From JBCBJX01 sp038522735 (lineage in GTDB: Bacteria; Pseudomonadota; Alphaproteobacteria; Caulobacterales; Parvularculaceae): a DNA stretch of 24,387 bases. The stretch covers positions 1 to 24,387 of the forward strand of contig JBCBJX010000041.1 in assembly GCA_038522735.1 (NCBI GenBank), given 5' to 3'. The stretch's first letter is position 1, and each line of letters begins with the position of its first letter. The notes beneath the pieces were generated by a model that was not told the DNA's origin, ran no database searches, and saw nothing but the letters and a program-made list of their open reading frames with translations. The position numbers were made by a program, and so were the translations under genes. Of this stretch, positions 14,050 through 21,478 are shown piece after piece.

Positions 14050-15846
14050 ATGGCCGCGCCCCTCCTCTCCCTTCGCGACATCCGCCTCCAATACGACCGC
14101 CCGCTCTTCGACGGCGCGGACCTAAACGTGCATGAGCGCGACCGCATCGGCCTCGTCGGCCGCAACGGTTCGGGCAAGTCGACATTCCTGAAAATCGCGG
14201 CGGGCCTCATCGAGCCAGATGCCGGCGAGCGCACGCTGACGCCGGGAACGACCGTACGATATCTGGAGCAGGAACCCGATTTTTCAGGCTCTGAAACGGC
14301 GCTCGCCGCGGTGAAGGCGGGTCTCGGACCCGCCGACGATCCGCATAACGCACGCCGGCTTCTGGAGGCGCTGGGGCTGACAGGCGACGAACACCGGGCG
14401 GCGCTGTCCGGCGGCGAAGGCCGGCGCGTCGCCATCGCAAAGGCCCTCGCACCGGACCCGGACATTCTCCTTCTCGACGAGCCGACGAACCACCTCGACC
14501 TCGCGGTCATCGACTGGCTGGAGGGCGAGCTGAAACGCTCCCGCGCCGCCCTCGTCCTCATCAGCCACGACCGGCGGTTCCTTTCCGAGCTTACGACACG
14601 GACCATCTGGATCGATCGGGGTCTGACGCGCCGGCTCGAAAAAGGCTTCGCCCATTTCGAGGCGTGGCGGGACAAGACGTTTGAGGAGGAGGAGACCGCC
14701 GCCCATAAGCTCGACCGGAAGATCGCCGCGGAGGAGGACTGGGTGCGTTACGGCGTCACCGCCCGGCGCAAGCGGAACGTCCGCCGCATGCGCGAGCTCG
14801 GCGAGTTGCGCGCCCAACGGCGTGAGGCCCGGCGACGGGTCGGCGGCCCGGCCATCGCCGCGGCGGAAGGCGACAAGTCCGGCAAGCGGGTCGTCGAGGC
14901 GCGGGGCGTCGCGAAGGCGTTCGGCGAGCGGACGATCGTCAGCAGCTTCTCGATCGAGATCGTCCGGGGCGACCGCATCGGCCTCGTCGGCCCGAACGGC
15001 GCGGGCAAGACGACCCTCCTCCGCCTGCTGACGGGTGATCTTGAACCGGACGCCGGCGAGGTGACGCTCGGCGTCAACCTGGAGACCGTCTCCCTCGATC
15101 AGCGCCGGGCCGACCTCAAACCGACGGACACGGTGCAGGACGTCCTCACCGGCGGCCGCGGCGATGCGATCTCCGTCGGCGGCGTCCAGCGCCATGTGAT
15201 CGGCTATCTGAAGGACTTCCTTTTCACGCCGGACCAGGCCCGGGCGCCGGTCTCCTCCCTCTCCGGGGGCGAGCGCGGCCGCCTCGCCCTCGCCGCGGCC
15301 CTCGCGCGCCCATCGAACCTCCTCGTCCTCGACGAGCCCACCAACGACCTGGATCTTGAAACCCTCGACGTTCTCGAAGATGCGCTGGCGGACTATCACG
15401 GCACGGTTCTTCTCGTCAGCCACGACCGGGACTTCCTCGACCGCATCGTCACAAGCGTCGTCGCGCCCGAAGGCGGCGGGCGCTGGATCGAATACGTCGG
15501 CGGCTATTCCGACATGGTGAGGGAGCGGGCCGAGGCGGCGGGCCGGGCCTCGCGGAAGGACAAGCCGACAGCGAATGCAACGCCTGCGGAGCGCCCGGCA
15601 GCACGGGCGGCGAAGCTCTCGTTCAAGGAGCAGCGGGCTCTCGAACTTCTGCCCGATGAAATCGCCAAGCTTGATGAGGACATCGCCAAGCTGACGGGCG
15701 TCCTGGCGGACCCTGAGCTCTACGCCCGCGACGCGGCCCGCTTTGAAAAAGCGACGAGGCTCCTCGCGGAGCGCGAAGCGCTGAAGGCGGAAAAAGAAGA
15801 GGCGTGGCTGGAGCTGGAGTTGAAGCGCGAGGCCGTCGAAGGCTGA
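14050..15846 (+). CDS. uup: ABC-F ATPase, Uup-like
   Basis: A 598-residue cytosolic protein with two ABC cassettes and no membrane segments. Cassette 1 has Walker A GRNGSGKST (37-45), signature LSGGEGRRVAIAKAL and Walker B ILLLDEPTNHLD. The interdomain linker carries GVTARRKRNVRRMREL. Cassette 2 has GPNGAGKTT, LSGGERGRLALAAAL and LLVLDEPTNDLD. The C-terminal about 80 residues (from about 520) are a basic, then Lys/Glu-rich coiled coil with LSFKEQRALELLPDEIAKLDE, the hallmark of Uup. Uup proteins act at ribosomes or DNA and limit transposon excision and translation stalls. ATG 14050 has no strong ribosome site. Runs directly toward the BlaI gene without a visible terminator. Confidence 0.9.
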   Translation: MAAPLLSLRDIRLQYDRPLFDGADLNVHERDRIGLVGRNGSGKSTFLKIAAGLIEPDAGERTLTPGTTVRYLEQEPDFSGSETALAAVKAGLGPADDPHNARRLLEALGLTGDEHRAALSGGEGRRVAIAKALAPDPDILLLDEPTNHLDLAVIDWLEGELKRSRAALVLISHDRRFLSELTTRTIWIDRGLTRRLEKGFAHFEAWRDKTFEEEETAAHKLDRKIAAEEDWVRYGVTARRKRNVRRMRELGELRAQRREARRRVGGPAIAAAEGDKSGKRVVEARGVAKAFGERTIVSSFSIEIVRGDRIGLVGPNGAGKTTLLRLLTGDLEPDAGEVTLGVNLETVSLDQRRADLKPTDTVQDVLTGGRGDAISVGGVQRHVIGYLKDFLFTPDQARAPVSSLSGGERGRLALAAALARPSNLLVLDEPTNDLDLETLDVLEDALADYHGTVLLVSHDRDFLDRIVTSVVAPEGGGRWIEYVGGYSDMVRERAEAAGRASRKDKPTANATPAERPAARAAKLSFKEQRALELLPDEIAKLDEDIAKLTGVLADPELYARDAARFEKATRLLAEREALKAEKEEAWLELELKREAVEG

Positions 15847-15871
15847 AGACGCGAATTCACGGTCCGCCCGC

Positions 15872-15906
15872 TTGACCTCGGCGCCAGAATGAGCGACATT
15901 TGTCGC
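15872..15906 (+). promoter_or_regulatory. Promoter and candidate BlaI operator
   Basis: TTGACC (15872-15877) lies 17 bases before GACATT (15895-15900), a weak -10. The perfect inverted repeat GCGACA-TT-TGTCGC (15893-15906) overlaps that -10, 23 bases before the BlaI start. It resembles the GACA/TGTC half-sites of BlaI/MecI operators, which supports autorepression. Confidence 0.6.
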
Positions 15907-15928
15907 ACACTCGCGTCAGAGGTCGCAA

Positions 15929-16303
15929 ATGAAGCCGTCCGAATCCGAACTCCGCCTCCTCCGGCGCCTGTGGCGCAAGGGTCGCCTGAGCGCCCGCGAA
16001 CTGCACGACGCCGTTTCTGACGAGACGGGCTGGTCGTTCTCCTCGACGCGAAAAACCCTCGACCGGATGGTCGACAAGGGGCTGGTCGCCGTCGAGCCCG
16101 TGCACGGCGTTAAAACATTCGTACCCGTTCAATCGAAGCTTGCAACCATGGCGATGCTGATCCGGGATTTCACACGCAATGTTCTGGAGGCGGACGCGCC
16201 GATGCCCGCGGCCGCCTTCACCGGATCGAAACTGCTGGATCCGGACGAAGTCAGGGAACTGGAAGATCTCCTCGAAAATCTGGATGCGAAGGATCGGTCA
16301 TGA
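15929..16303 (+). CDS. BlaI/MecI/CopY-family transcriptional repressor
   Basis: A 124-residue winged-helix repressor. The fold opens with SESELRLLRRLWRKGRLSARELHDAV, continues with the recognition helix SFSSTRKTLDRMVDKGLV and a wing VHGVKTFVPV, and ends in a short C-terminal dimerisation region (LDPDEVRELEDLLENL). In the family, a membrane M56 protease inactivates the repressor on receiving a wall signal. Here the partner is encoded directly downstream with a four-base overlap. AGAGG precedes ATG 15929. The palindrome at 15893-15906 is the likely binding site. No beta-lactamase gene is in the window, so the regulon is probably envelope-related rather than resistance. Confidence 0.88.
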   Translation: MKPSESELRLLRRLWRKGRLSARELHDAVSDETGWSFSSTRKTLDRMVDKGLVAVEPVHGVKTFVPVQSKLATMAMLIRDFTRNVLEADAPMPAAAFTGSKLLDPDEVRELEDLLENLDAKDRS

Positions 16304-17664
16304 TGGAAGCGTTGATCGTTCTCGGGCTCATTCCGCTATTATGGAGCGCGATCGTTTGGGGGCTCGCGCGCGTTGATGATCGGTTGCGCAGTGCGACGAC
16401 GATCTCCGACGACGCGGAGAAAATCACGCTCGCCGTCATGCTCGCGCCTATCGCCTTTGGGCTGATGGCCCTTGTTTTCGCCGCGGCGGTTCCGAACACG
16501 CCGTCGCCGCTTCCGCCGATCCTTCCGCTCCTAGAAGGCGGCCTCGGGGCCGCGCCTCATGTCTCCAGCGAGGTCGCCGCTGACAATCCGGATGCGCGTC
16601 GCGCCGTCGTTTTCTCGCTGCTTGCGGTTTATGGCGTCGGCGTCGGCGTCTTCGGCGGACGCCTGCTGCTGGCGAGACGCCGCGTTGCGCGCGCTATCGC
16701 GTCGGCGAATAAAGCCGCGGCGCCGCTTAGTCCGCAGGTCCGCATCGGCGGCGACGATCTGCCGCCCTTCGCCGCGCGTGACTGCATTGTTCTGCCAGCG
16801 GTGTTTCTGGACGCACTTGACGACGAGGCGCTCCGTCTCATCATCGCCCATGAGCAGGCCCATATCGACCGCGGCGATCCCGCCTGGTTCGAGAGACTCG
16901 CCCTTATCGACGTCCTGTTCTGGGTGAACCCGTTCGTCCGGATGCAGACCGCCCGCTGTCGCCTCGCCGCCGAGATCAACGCCGACCGGCGCGTCGCCGG
17001 CGAAGCGCCCGACATGCGCAAGGTCTACGCGAAAACGCTCCTCGCCGCCCTGTCGCATACCGCCGGGGACGCACCGCCATGCGCCCCGGCGGTCTTCTCA
17101 CCCCGGAGCATTGGAGACACCCGAATGAGATTAACCGAGATCATGGCCGCGGGCGGCCGAACGGGCAAGACGCGCCGGCGCGCGCTCATCGGAGCCCTCG
17201 CCCTCCTCGCCGCGCCGATCGCCGCCGCGCAGTTCGGCTACGCCGCGACGACCTCCCGCGACGCGCCGCGCTTCACGCATATGCCGATCGAGACCGGGCG
17301 CATCACCAGCCGCTTCGGTCCGCGGGCGGATCCTGTCAACGGTCGTCGATCAAACCACTTCGGCATCGACGTCGCCGCGCCGACCGGCACGCCGGTCTAC
17401 GCGCCGGCCGACGGCGTCGTCGTCACCTCACGTGTCACAGGAGGCCCGTACGGAACATTGATCGAAATCGACCACGGCGCCGGCTATATAACACGATACG
17501 CCCAGCTGAGCGCGGTGGACAAAGAAAGGGGCGGTGTGAAAGCCGGCGATCTCATCGCCCGCGTCGGCAGTTCGGGCCGATCGACGGGCCCGCATCTCCA
17601 TCTTGAACTCTATGTCGACGGCGAAGCGGTCGATCCGGCGGAGTTCATGGTGTTTCCGGACTGA
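16300..17664 (+). CDS. M56 (BlaR1-like) membrane peptidase fused to M23 (LytM) domain
   Basis: A 454-residue inner-membrane metalloprotease. Four membrane segments lie at about 4-24, 43-64, 101-123 and 294-312. The zinc site HEQAH (H184, E185, H188) and the WVNPFVRM helix form the M56 gluzincin domain between helices 3 and 4. After the last helix, the periplasmic part is a LytM/M23 endopeptidase domain: ITSRFGPRADPVNG, HFGID (H353, D357), the GTPVYAPADGVV strand and HLHLE (H432, H434), giving the full Zn ligand set. In BlaR1 the corresponding position holds a penicillin-binding sensor. The gene starts inside the BlaI stop, so the two form one operon. It probably senses or cuts peptidoglycan outside and cleaves the repressor inside; this coupling is inference. 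Confidence 0.9.
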   Translation: MMEALIVLGLIPLLWSAIVWGLARVDDRLRSATTISDDAEKITLAVMLAPIAFGLMALVFAAAVPNTPSPLPPILPLLEGGLGAAPHVSSEVAADNPDARRAVVFSLLAVYGVGVGVFGGRLLLARRRVARAIASANKAAAPLSPQVRIGGDDLPPFAARDCIVLPAVFLDALDDEALRLIIAHEQAHIDRGDPAWFERLALIDVLFWVNPFVRMQTARCRLAAEINADRRVAGEAPDMRKVYAKTLLAALSHTAGDAPPCAPAVFSPRSIGDTRMRLTEIMAAGGRTGKTRRRALIGALALLAAPIAAAQFGYAATTSRDAPRFTHMPIETGRITSRFGPRADPVNGRRSNHFGIDVAAPTGTPVYAPADGVVVTSRVTGGPYGTLIEIDHGAGYITRYAQLSAVDKERGGVKAGDLIARVGSSGRSTGPHLHLELYVDGEAVDPAEFMVFPD

Positions 17665-17773
17665 CAAGCCCTTTCAACGAACGCGAGGCCACGTCGTGGG
17701 AGGATGTCGGTCCGTCCGGTACGCCCCCGCCCGCCGGGTCTCCGTCGCCAAAGGGCCGGGCCGCGAGACGTTG

Positions 17774-17798
17774 CCTTAGGCCCCACGATTTCCTAAGG
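17774..17798. promoter_or_regulatory. Inverted repeat upstream of suhB
   Basis: CCTTAGG (17774-17780) and CCTAAGG (17792-17798) are perfect inverted arms around an 11-bp spacer, 28 bases before the suhB ATG. It could be an operator or a leader hairpin, and nothing more can be supported. Confidence 0.35.
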
Positions 17799-17826
17799 GA
17801 CGCGGCTTGTTTTTCGGACGCCTTCG

Positions 17827-18639
17827 ATGCCCCACTCCCCCCTCCTCACCGTCATGATCGGCGCGGCGCGCAAGGCCGCCCGCGTTCTGCGCCGCGATTT
17901 CGGCGAGCTTGAACAGCTGCAGGTCTCCCGGAAGTCCGCGGCGGACTTCGTCTCGATGGCGGACCACAGGGCCGAGCAGGCGCTGTTTGAAGAGCTGCAG
18001 AGGGTGCGCCCGAAATACGGGCTCCTCATGGAGGAGCGCGGCGAAATCGAAGGCGCGGACAATTCAAACCGCTGGGTCGTCGATCCCCTCGACGGGACGA
18101 CGAACTTCCTCCACGGCCTTCCCCATTTCGCAGTCTCGATCGGCCTTGAGCGCGACCGCCAGCCTTTCGCCGGCGTCGTCTACAATCCTGCGACGGACGA
18201 GATGTTCATGGCCGAGAAGGGCGAAGGCGCCTGGCTGAACGATAAAAGGCTCAGGGTCTCCGGCCGGCGGGAGCTTTCAGAAACCCTGATTGCCACAGGC
18301 CTTCCCTTCATGGGCAAGTCCGGCCAGGGCCGGGCGCTGCGCGAGACCAATGAAATTCTTCTGCGTACGGCGGGGATCCGGCGCTTCGGGTCGGCCGCCC
18401 TCGACCTCGCTTACGTCGCCGCCGGCCGCTTCGACGGCTACTGGGAGAGGGACTTGAACCCGTGGGACGTTTGCGCGGGGATCATCATCGTCCGCGAGGC
18501 CGGCGGTCTTGTCTCGGAAATCGAAGGCGGCGTCCGCCCCCAGGACGGAAAATCCGTTCTCGCGACGAACGCGGAGCTGCACAAGCCGGTCGGAGAGATC
18601 CTGAACGCCGTCGGCAACGTGAAAGACGGCGCCGCCTGA
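17827..18639 (+). CDS. suhB: Inositol-1-monophosphatase, SuhB
   Basis: A 270-residue Mg-dependent phosphatase of the IMPase family. Metal and substrate motifs are complete: MEERGE (E69/E70), DPLDGTTNFLHG (D86, D89, T91), and NPWDVCAGIIIVREAGG (W213, D214). The TNFLHGLPHFAVSI sequence and YNPATDEMFMAEKGEGAWLND are typical of SuhB. It hydrolyses inositol-1-phosphate, and in some proteobacteria SuhB also joins the rRNA antitermination complex. It is distinct from the HisN-like paralogue at 4813. No strong ribosome site is seen at ATG 17827. It converges on a small secreted-protein gene with a GC-rich repeat at the boundary. Confidence 0.93.
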   Translation: MPHSPLLTVMIGAARKAARVLRRDFGELEQLQVSRKSAADFVSMADHRAEQALFEELQRVRPKYGLLMEERGEIEGADNSNRWVVDPLDGTTNFLHGLPHFAVSIGLERDRQPFAGVVYNPATDEMFMAEKGEGAWLNDKRLRVSGRRELSETLIATGLPFMGKSGQGRALRETNEILLRTAGIRRFGSAALDLAYVAAGRFDGYWERDLNPWDVCAGIIIVREAGGLVSEIEGGVRPQDGKSVLATNAELHKPVGEILNAVGNVKDGAA

Positions 18640-18650
18640 GGACGGCGCCG
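18627..18650. terminator. GC hairpin at the suhB stop, possible terminator
   Basis: CGGCGCCG occurs at 18627-18634 and again at 18643-18650. Each is self-complementary, so the two can pair as an 8-bp stem with the suhB stop in the loop. CCTTCTTCT follows on the plus strand. It lies between convergent genes. Confidence 0.4.
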
Positions 18651-18658
18651 CCTTCTTC

Positions 18659-19003
18659 TCAGATCGCCCGGACGAGGCGGAAGTCTTCTTCCAGCGCGAA
18701 GGGTTCTTCGTCGATGAACACCACCGTCTGGTAGAACGACTTGCGCGCGCCGGCGCTGCGGGCGGTGACGCGGAAGTCGAGGGCTTCTGCGTCATAGGAC
18801 CGGCCGACCCGGTCGACGGCCACGACGTCGTAGACGTCGCCGCGGGCGACGATGCGGCTGCCCGCCGTCTCCACCAGCCTTTCTTCGATGAGGTCCCTCG
18901 CCGCGTCTGCGTAGGCGCGGCGTTTCTCCGCCGGGTCGTCGGCGGCGGCGGGGGCCGCCATCATGAGGACCGCGAGGCCCGCAATCAGTTTCCTGGAGAT
19001 CAT
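18659..19003 (-). CDS. Small secreted protein of unknown function
   Basis: A 114-residue protein that I do not recognise. Residues 1-22 form a Sec signal peptide (MISRKLIAGLAVLMMAAPAAA) with an AAA|DD cleavage site. The mature part of about 92 residues is charged, with a helix RAYADAARDLIEERLVE, then alternating strands (SRIVARGDVYDVVAVD, EALDFRVTARS, SFYQTVVFID), ending EEDFRLVRAI. No cysteine is present, so it has no disulfides or lipobox. It is probably a periplasmic alpha/beta protein. AAGGAG lies upstream of ATG 19003; the longer frame from 19126 runs through the operator array and is rejected. The upstream region holds three phased inverted repeats, suggesting tight regulation. Confidence 0.75.
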   Translation of the reverse strand: MISRKLIAGLAVLMMAAPAAADDPAEKRRAYADAARDLIEERLVETAGSRIVARGDVYDVVAVDRVGRSYDAEALDFRVTARSAGARKSFYQTVVFIDEEPFALEEDFRLVRAI

Positions 19004-19041
19004 TCTGAACGCTCCTTCCGTTTCGGTTTCCGTTCGAGTGA

Positions 19042-19055
19042 TCCGTGCGCACGGA
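19042..19055. promoter_or_regulatory. Perfect 14-bp palindrome near the secreted-protein start
   Basis: TCCGTGCGCACGGA is its own reverse complement and lies 39 bases upstream of ATG 19003. Its GTGCGCAC core is related to the half-sites of the adjacent three-copy array but without the 3-bp spacer. Confidence 0.5.
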
Positions 19056-19058
19056 AAA

Positions 19059-19135
19059 GCGCAACCATTGCGCCTGTACGGCCTGTATTGCGCACATTGT
19101 GCGCCTTTGCAAGAAAGTTTGCGCACTTGGTGCGC
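19059..19135. promoter_or_regulatory. Three inverted-repeat operators at exact 31-bp spacing
   Basis: The sites GCGCAA-CCA-TTGCGC (19059-19073), GCGCAC-ATT-GTGCGC (19090-19104) and GCGCAC-TTG-GTGCGC (19121-19135) each have six-base perfect arms and a 3-bp spacer. Start-to-start distance is 31 bp both times, close to three helical turns, so all three face the same side of the DNA. On the minus strand, TTGCAA (19112-19107) and AATACA (19089-19084) would be a weak promoter for the 19003 gene whose 17-bp spacer contains the middle site. The array also lies 136 bp upstream of the divergent MotA-like gene. Confidence 0.75.
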
Positions 19136-19270
19136 ATAACCGGACGAGCGCCTTTTCCGCGGGTGTCACGAAAACGCAGCGCCCGCGTGATTTCAGAGCG
19201 GGAGAATTGGGGTTAGGGTGGAAGCCGATCGGCGCTTCTGAGCGCGGAAAGCTTCGAGGGGTGGTGAGCG

Positions 19271-20371
19271 ATGGCGCAATCGCTTGAGCGGTCGGCGCGG
19301 TTCCGGAAACCGGGCGACAAGATCCTGAACATGCTCTTGTTCCTGACCCTCGTCGGGGCCGGGTCCTGGTATCTATCGCCCTGGGGGCCGAACGCGAACG
19401 ACCTCCTCATCTCGTCCTTCATGGCGAACCCGCCGCTGAACGGGCTGATCATCGCGGTTCTCTTTTTCGGGGTGATCTTCAACCTGCGTCAGGCGGGCAT
19501 CGTCGCGCCTGCGGTGCGTTGGGTGGACGCCTTCCGGGAAAGCGTCGATCCCGGCCGCACGCGCCTGCCGCGCCCGCCCTCGATCATCCGCGCCATGGCG
19601 CAACTGCTTCTGGAGGCGGACCGGCAAGGCGGCGCCCGGCTCGCCCCGGCCTCCACTCGCGCGATCCTCGATTCCATCGGCACCCGGATGGATGAGGGCC
19701 GGGACACCGGCCGCTACATCCGCGACCTTCTCGTCTTCCTCGGCCTTCTCGGCACCTTCTGGGGTCTGTTGCAGACGGTGAACGCCGTCGCCGACACGAT
19801 CTCCGGCCTCGCCGATACGGGCGGCACGGCGGAGGACGCGGTGACCCAGCTCATCACCAATCTGCGCGAACCGCTGTCGGGCATGGGGACAGCGTTTTCG
19901 TCCTCCCTTTTCGGCCTCGGCGGATCGCTGATCGTCTCCTTCCTCGACCTGCAGGCGGGCGAAGCGCAGAACCGGTTTTACTCTGACCTTGAGGACTGGC
20001 TCTCCGGCCTGACGGCGACGGGCGCGGGCGCCTCCGGTCCGAATGCGACGTATGCAGGAGACGACGCCCCCCTCTCCGCAGCGCCCGCCGTTTCCGGCGA
20101 CGTCTCCGGGCTCGCCCAGCAGATTGCAGCGCTCAACGCAAACCTCGAAGCGCAGCAGAAGGCGATCGCGAAACTCGCCGCCGGCGGCTCGCGACGCGGC
20201 GCGGCGCAACTCGGCGACGACGCGCTTCTTGCGCCCCTGCAGGCGATCGAGGACGGCGTGAAACGCCTGCACGACGCCCAGGACGCGAGCTCGCAAAAAC
20301 TCGCGACCGAAATGACCGAAGAGATCCGCGCCCTCAACCGCACCCTCGTGCGGATCGGCGAAGGCCGCTAA
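19271..20371 (+). CDS. MotA/TolQ/ExbB-like proton-channel protein
   Basis: A 366-residue inner-membrane protein. Membrane helices lie at about 19-36, 57-71, 152-172 and 203-226. The last two carry the stator-family motifs LLGTFWGLLQTVNAV and GMGTAFSSSLFGLGGSLIVS. A cytoplasmic loop of about 80 residues separates helices 2 and 3. The C-terminal 100 residues, after a Gly/Ala-rich linker, are coiled-coil-like (LAQQIAALNANLEAQQKAIAKL). It should form a pentamer around two copies of the partner encoded 12 bases downstream and convert ion flow to rotation. No flagellar genes are near, so a cell-envelope role is more likely than motility. GAGGGG precedes ATG 19271. Confidence 0.87.
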   Translation: MAQSLERSARFRKPGDKILNMLLFLTLVGAGSWYLSPWGPNANDLLISSFMANPPLNGLIIAVLFFGVIFNLRQAGIVAPAVRWVDAFRESVDPGRTRLPRPPSIIRAMAQLLLEADRQGGARLAPASTRAILDSIGTRMDEGRDTGRYIRDLLVFLGLLGTFWGLLQTVNAVADTISGLADTGGTAEDAVTQLITNLREPLSGMGTAFSSSLFGLGGSLIVSFLDLQAGEAQNRFYSDLEDWLSGLTATGAGASGPNATYAGDDAPLSAAPAVSGDVSGLAQQIAALNANLEAQQKAIAKLAAGGSRRGAAQLGDDALLAPLQAIEDGVKRLHDAQDASSQKLATEMTEEIRALNRTLVRIGEGR

Positions 20372-20383
20372 GGGCCGCGGGGG

Positions 20384-21412
20384 ATGGCGCGCCGGGGCCG
20401 CCGATCAGAGGCCAATATCTGGCCGGGCTTCGTCGACGGGCTGTCGACGCTGCTCCTCGTCATGATGTTTGTCCTGTCGATCTTCGTGGTCGCCCAGTTC
20501 TATCTCGGCCAGGCGCTCTCCTCGAAGGAGGACGAGATCGCGAGCCTGTCGGACGAACTCGCGGCCCTCGCCGCGCAGCTCTCCCTCGCCCAGTCTGAAA
20601 ACACGCAGCTCCGCGGGCGGATCAGCCTCCTTGAATCGACGCTGCAGGACCGCGACGAGACCATCGTCGGGCTCCGCGGGGAGATCGACGCGAAGGACGC
20701 CGAGATCGCGACCCTCGGCTCCGCCATCGCCGCCTCCGCCGAGGAGCTCGAAAAAGAAAAGGCGCTGACGGAGGATCAGAAGTCCGAAATCGCGACCCTC
20801 AACGCCCAGCTCGCGGCGCTGCGCGACCAGATCCGCTCCCTGCAGGAGGCGCTCGACGCCGCCGAGGCGAAGGATAAAGAGCAGCAGGCGCAGATCGAGA
20901 ACCTCTCCACACGGCTTAACCAGGCCCTCGCCCGCAAGGTGCAGGAGCTGCAGGAGGTGCGCTCGCGCTTCTTCGAGGCGGTGCGCGAGGCGATCGGCGA
21001 ACGCTCGGACATTCGCGTCGTCGGCGACCGGTTCATCTTCCAGTCGGACGTCCTCTTCGGCTCCTGCGACGACGCCATCGCCGAGGCGGGCAAGCCGCAG
21101 CTGAACGAACTCGCCTCCGCGCTCCTCGAAATCCAGTCGGACATCCCGTCAGAGATCGCCTGGGTGCTGCGCGTCGACGGCCACGCCGACCAGCTGCCCC
21201 TCTCGGCGAACTGCCGTCAGAAATTCCGGTCCAACTGGCACCTCTCGACCGCCCGCGCCGTCTCTGTCGTACGATATCTCGAAGGCCGCGGCGTCCCGGC
21301 GAACCGCCTCATGGCCGCCGGATTCGGCGAAAACCAGCCGCTGGTGCAGGGGCTCGGCGCGTCGGCCTTGAGCCAGAACCGCCGGATCGAGTTCAAGCTG
21401 ACGGAGCGGTGA
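20384..21412 (+). CDS. MotB/OmpA-like peptidoglycan-binding partner
   Basis: A 342-residue protein with a single membrane helix (about 15-40, WPGFVDGLSTLLLVMMFVL). D18 in that helix matches the proton-carrying aspartate of MotB. A long periplasmic coiled coil of heptad-like repeats runs from about 45 to 215 (EDEIASLSDELAALAAQL and on). The C-terminal OmpA-type peptidoglycan-binding domain starts near 225, with VLRVDGHADQLPL, NWHLSTARAVSVVRYL and ANRLMAAGFGENQPL as its landmarks. With the MotA-like protein it makes an ion-driven complex anchored to the wall. The coiled coil is far longer than in flagellar MotB or Zorya ZorB. The 12-base gap to the upstream gene supports one operon. Confidence 0.88.
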   Translation: MARRGRRSEANIWPGFVDGLSTLLLVMMFVLSIFVVAQFYLGQALSSKEDEIASLSDELAALAAQLSLAQSENTQLRGRISLLESTLQDRDETIVGLRGEIDAKDAEIATLGSAIAASAEELEKEKALTEDQKSEIATLNAQLAALRDQIRSLQEALDAAEAKDKEQQAQIENLSTRLNQALARKVQELQEVRSRFFEAVREAIGERSDIRVVGDRFIFQSDVLFGSCDDAIAEAGKPQLNELASALLEIQSDIPSEIAWVLRVDGHADQLPLSANCRQKFRSNWHLSTARAVSVVRYLEGRGVPANRLMAAGFGENQPLVQGLGASALSQNRRIEFKLTER

Positions 21413-21422
21413 AGATAACTGC

Positions 21423-21428
21423 TATAAT
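21423..21428 (+). promoter_or_regulatory. Consensus -10 box before the AT-rich gene
   Basis: TATAAT occurs 10 bases after the OmpA-like gene's stop. The best upstream partner, CTGACG (21398-21403), is 19 bases away, so the -35 is poor. If used, transcription would start near 21435, downstream of ATG 21427. Confidence 0.4.
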
Positions 21429-21478
21429 GGCAGAGTACGTCCATCCTCGACGAACTCAGAAATAATCCGAACTGCGCA

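Noticed and set aside
14284..15423. A 379-codon minus-strand frame within the ABC-F gene
   Set aside because: Shadow of the plus-strand gene, with no motif or ribosome site.
19059..19135. Possible small CRISPR array because of the regular 31-bp period
   Set aside because: The repeated part is only 15 bp, differs among copies in its 3-bp spacer, and is an inverted repeat. There are only three units and no cas genes.
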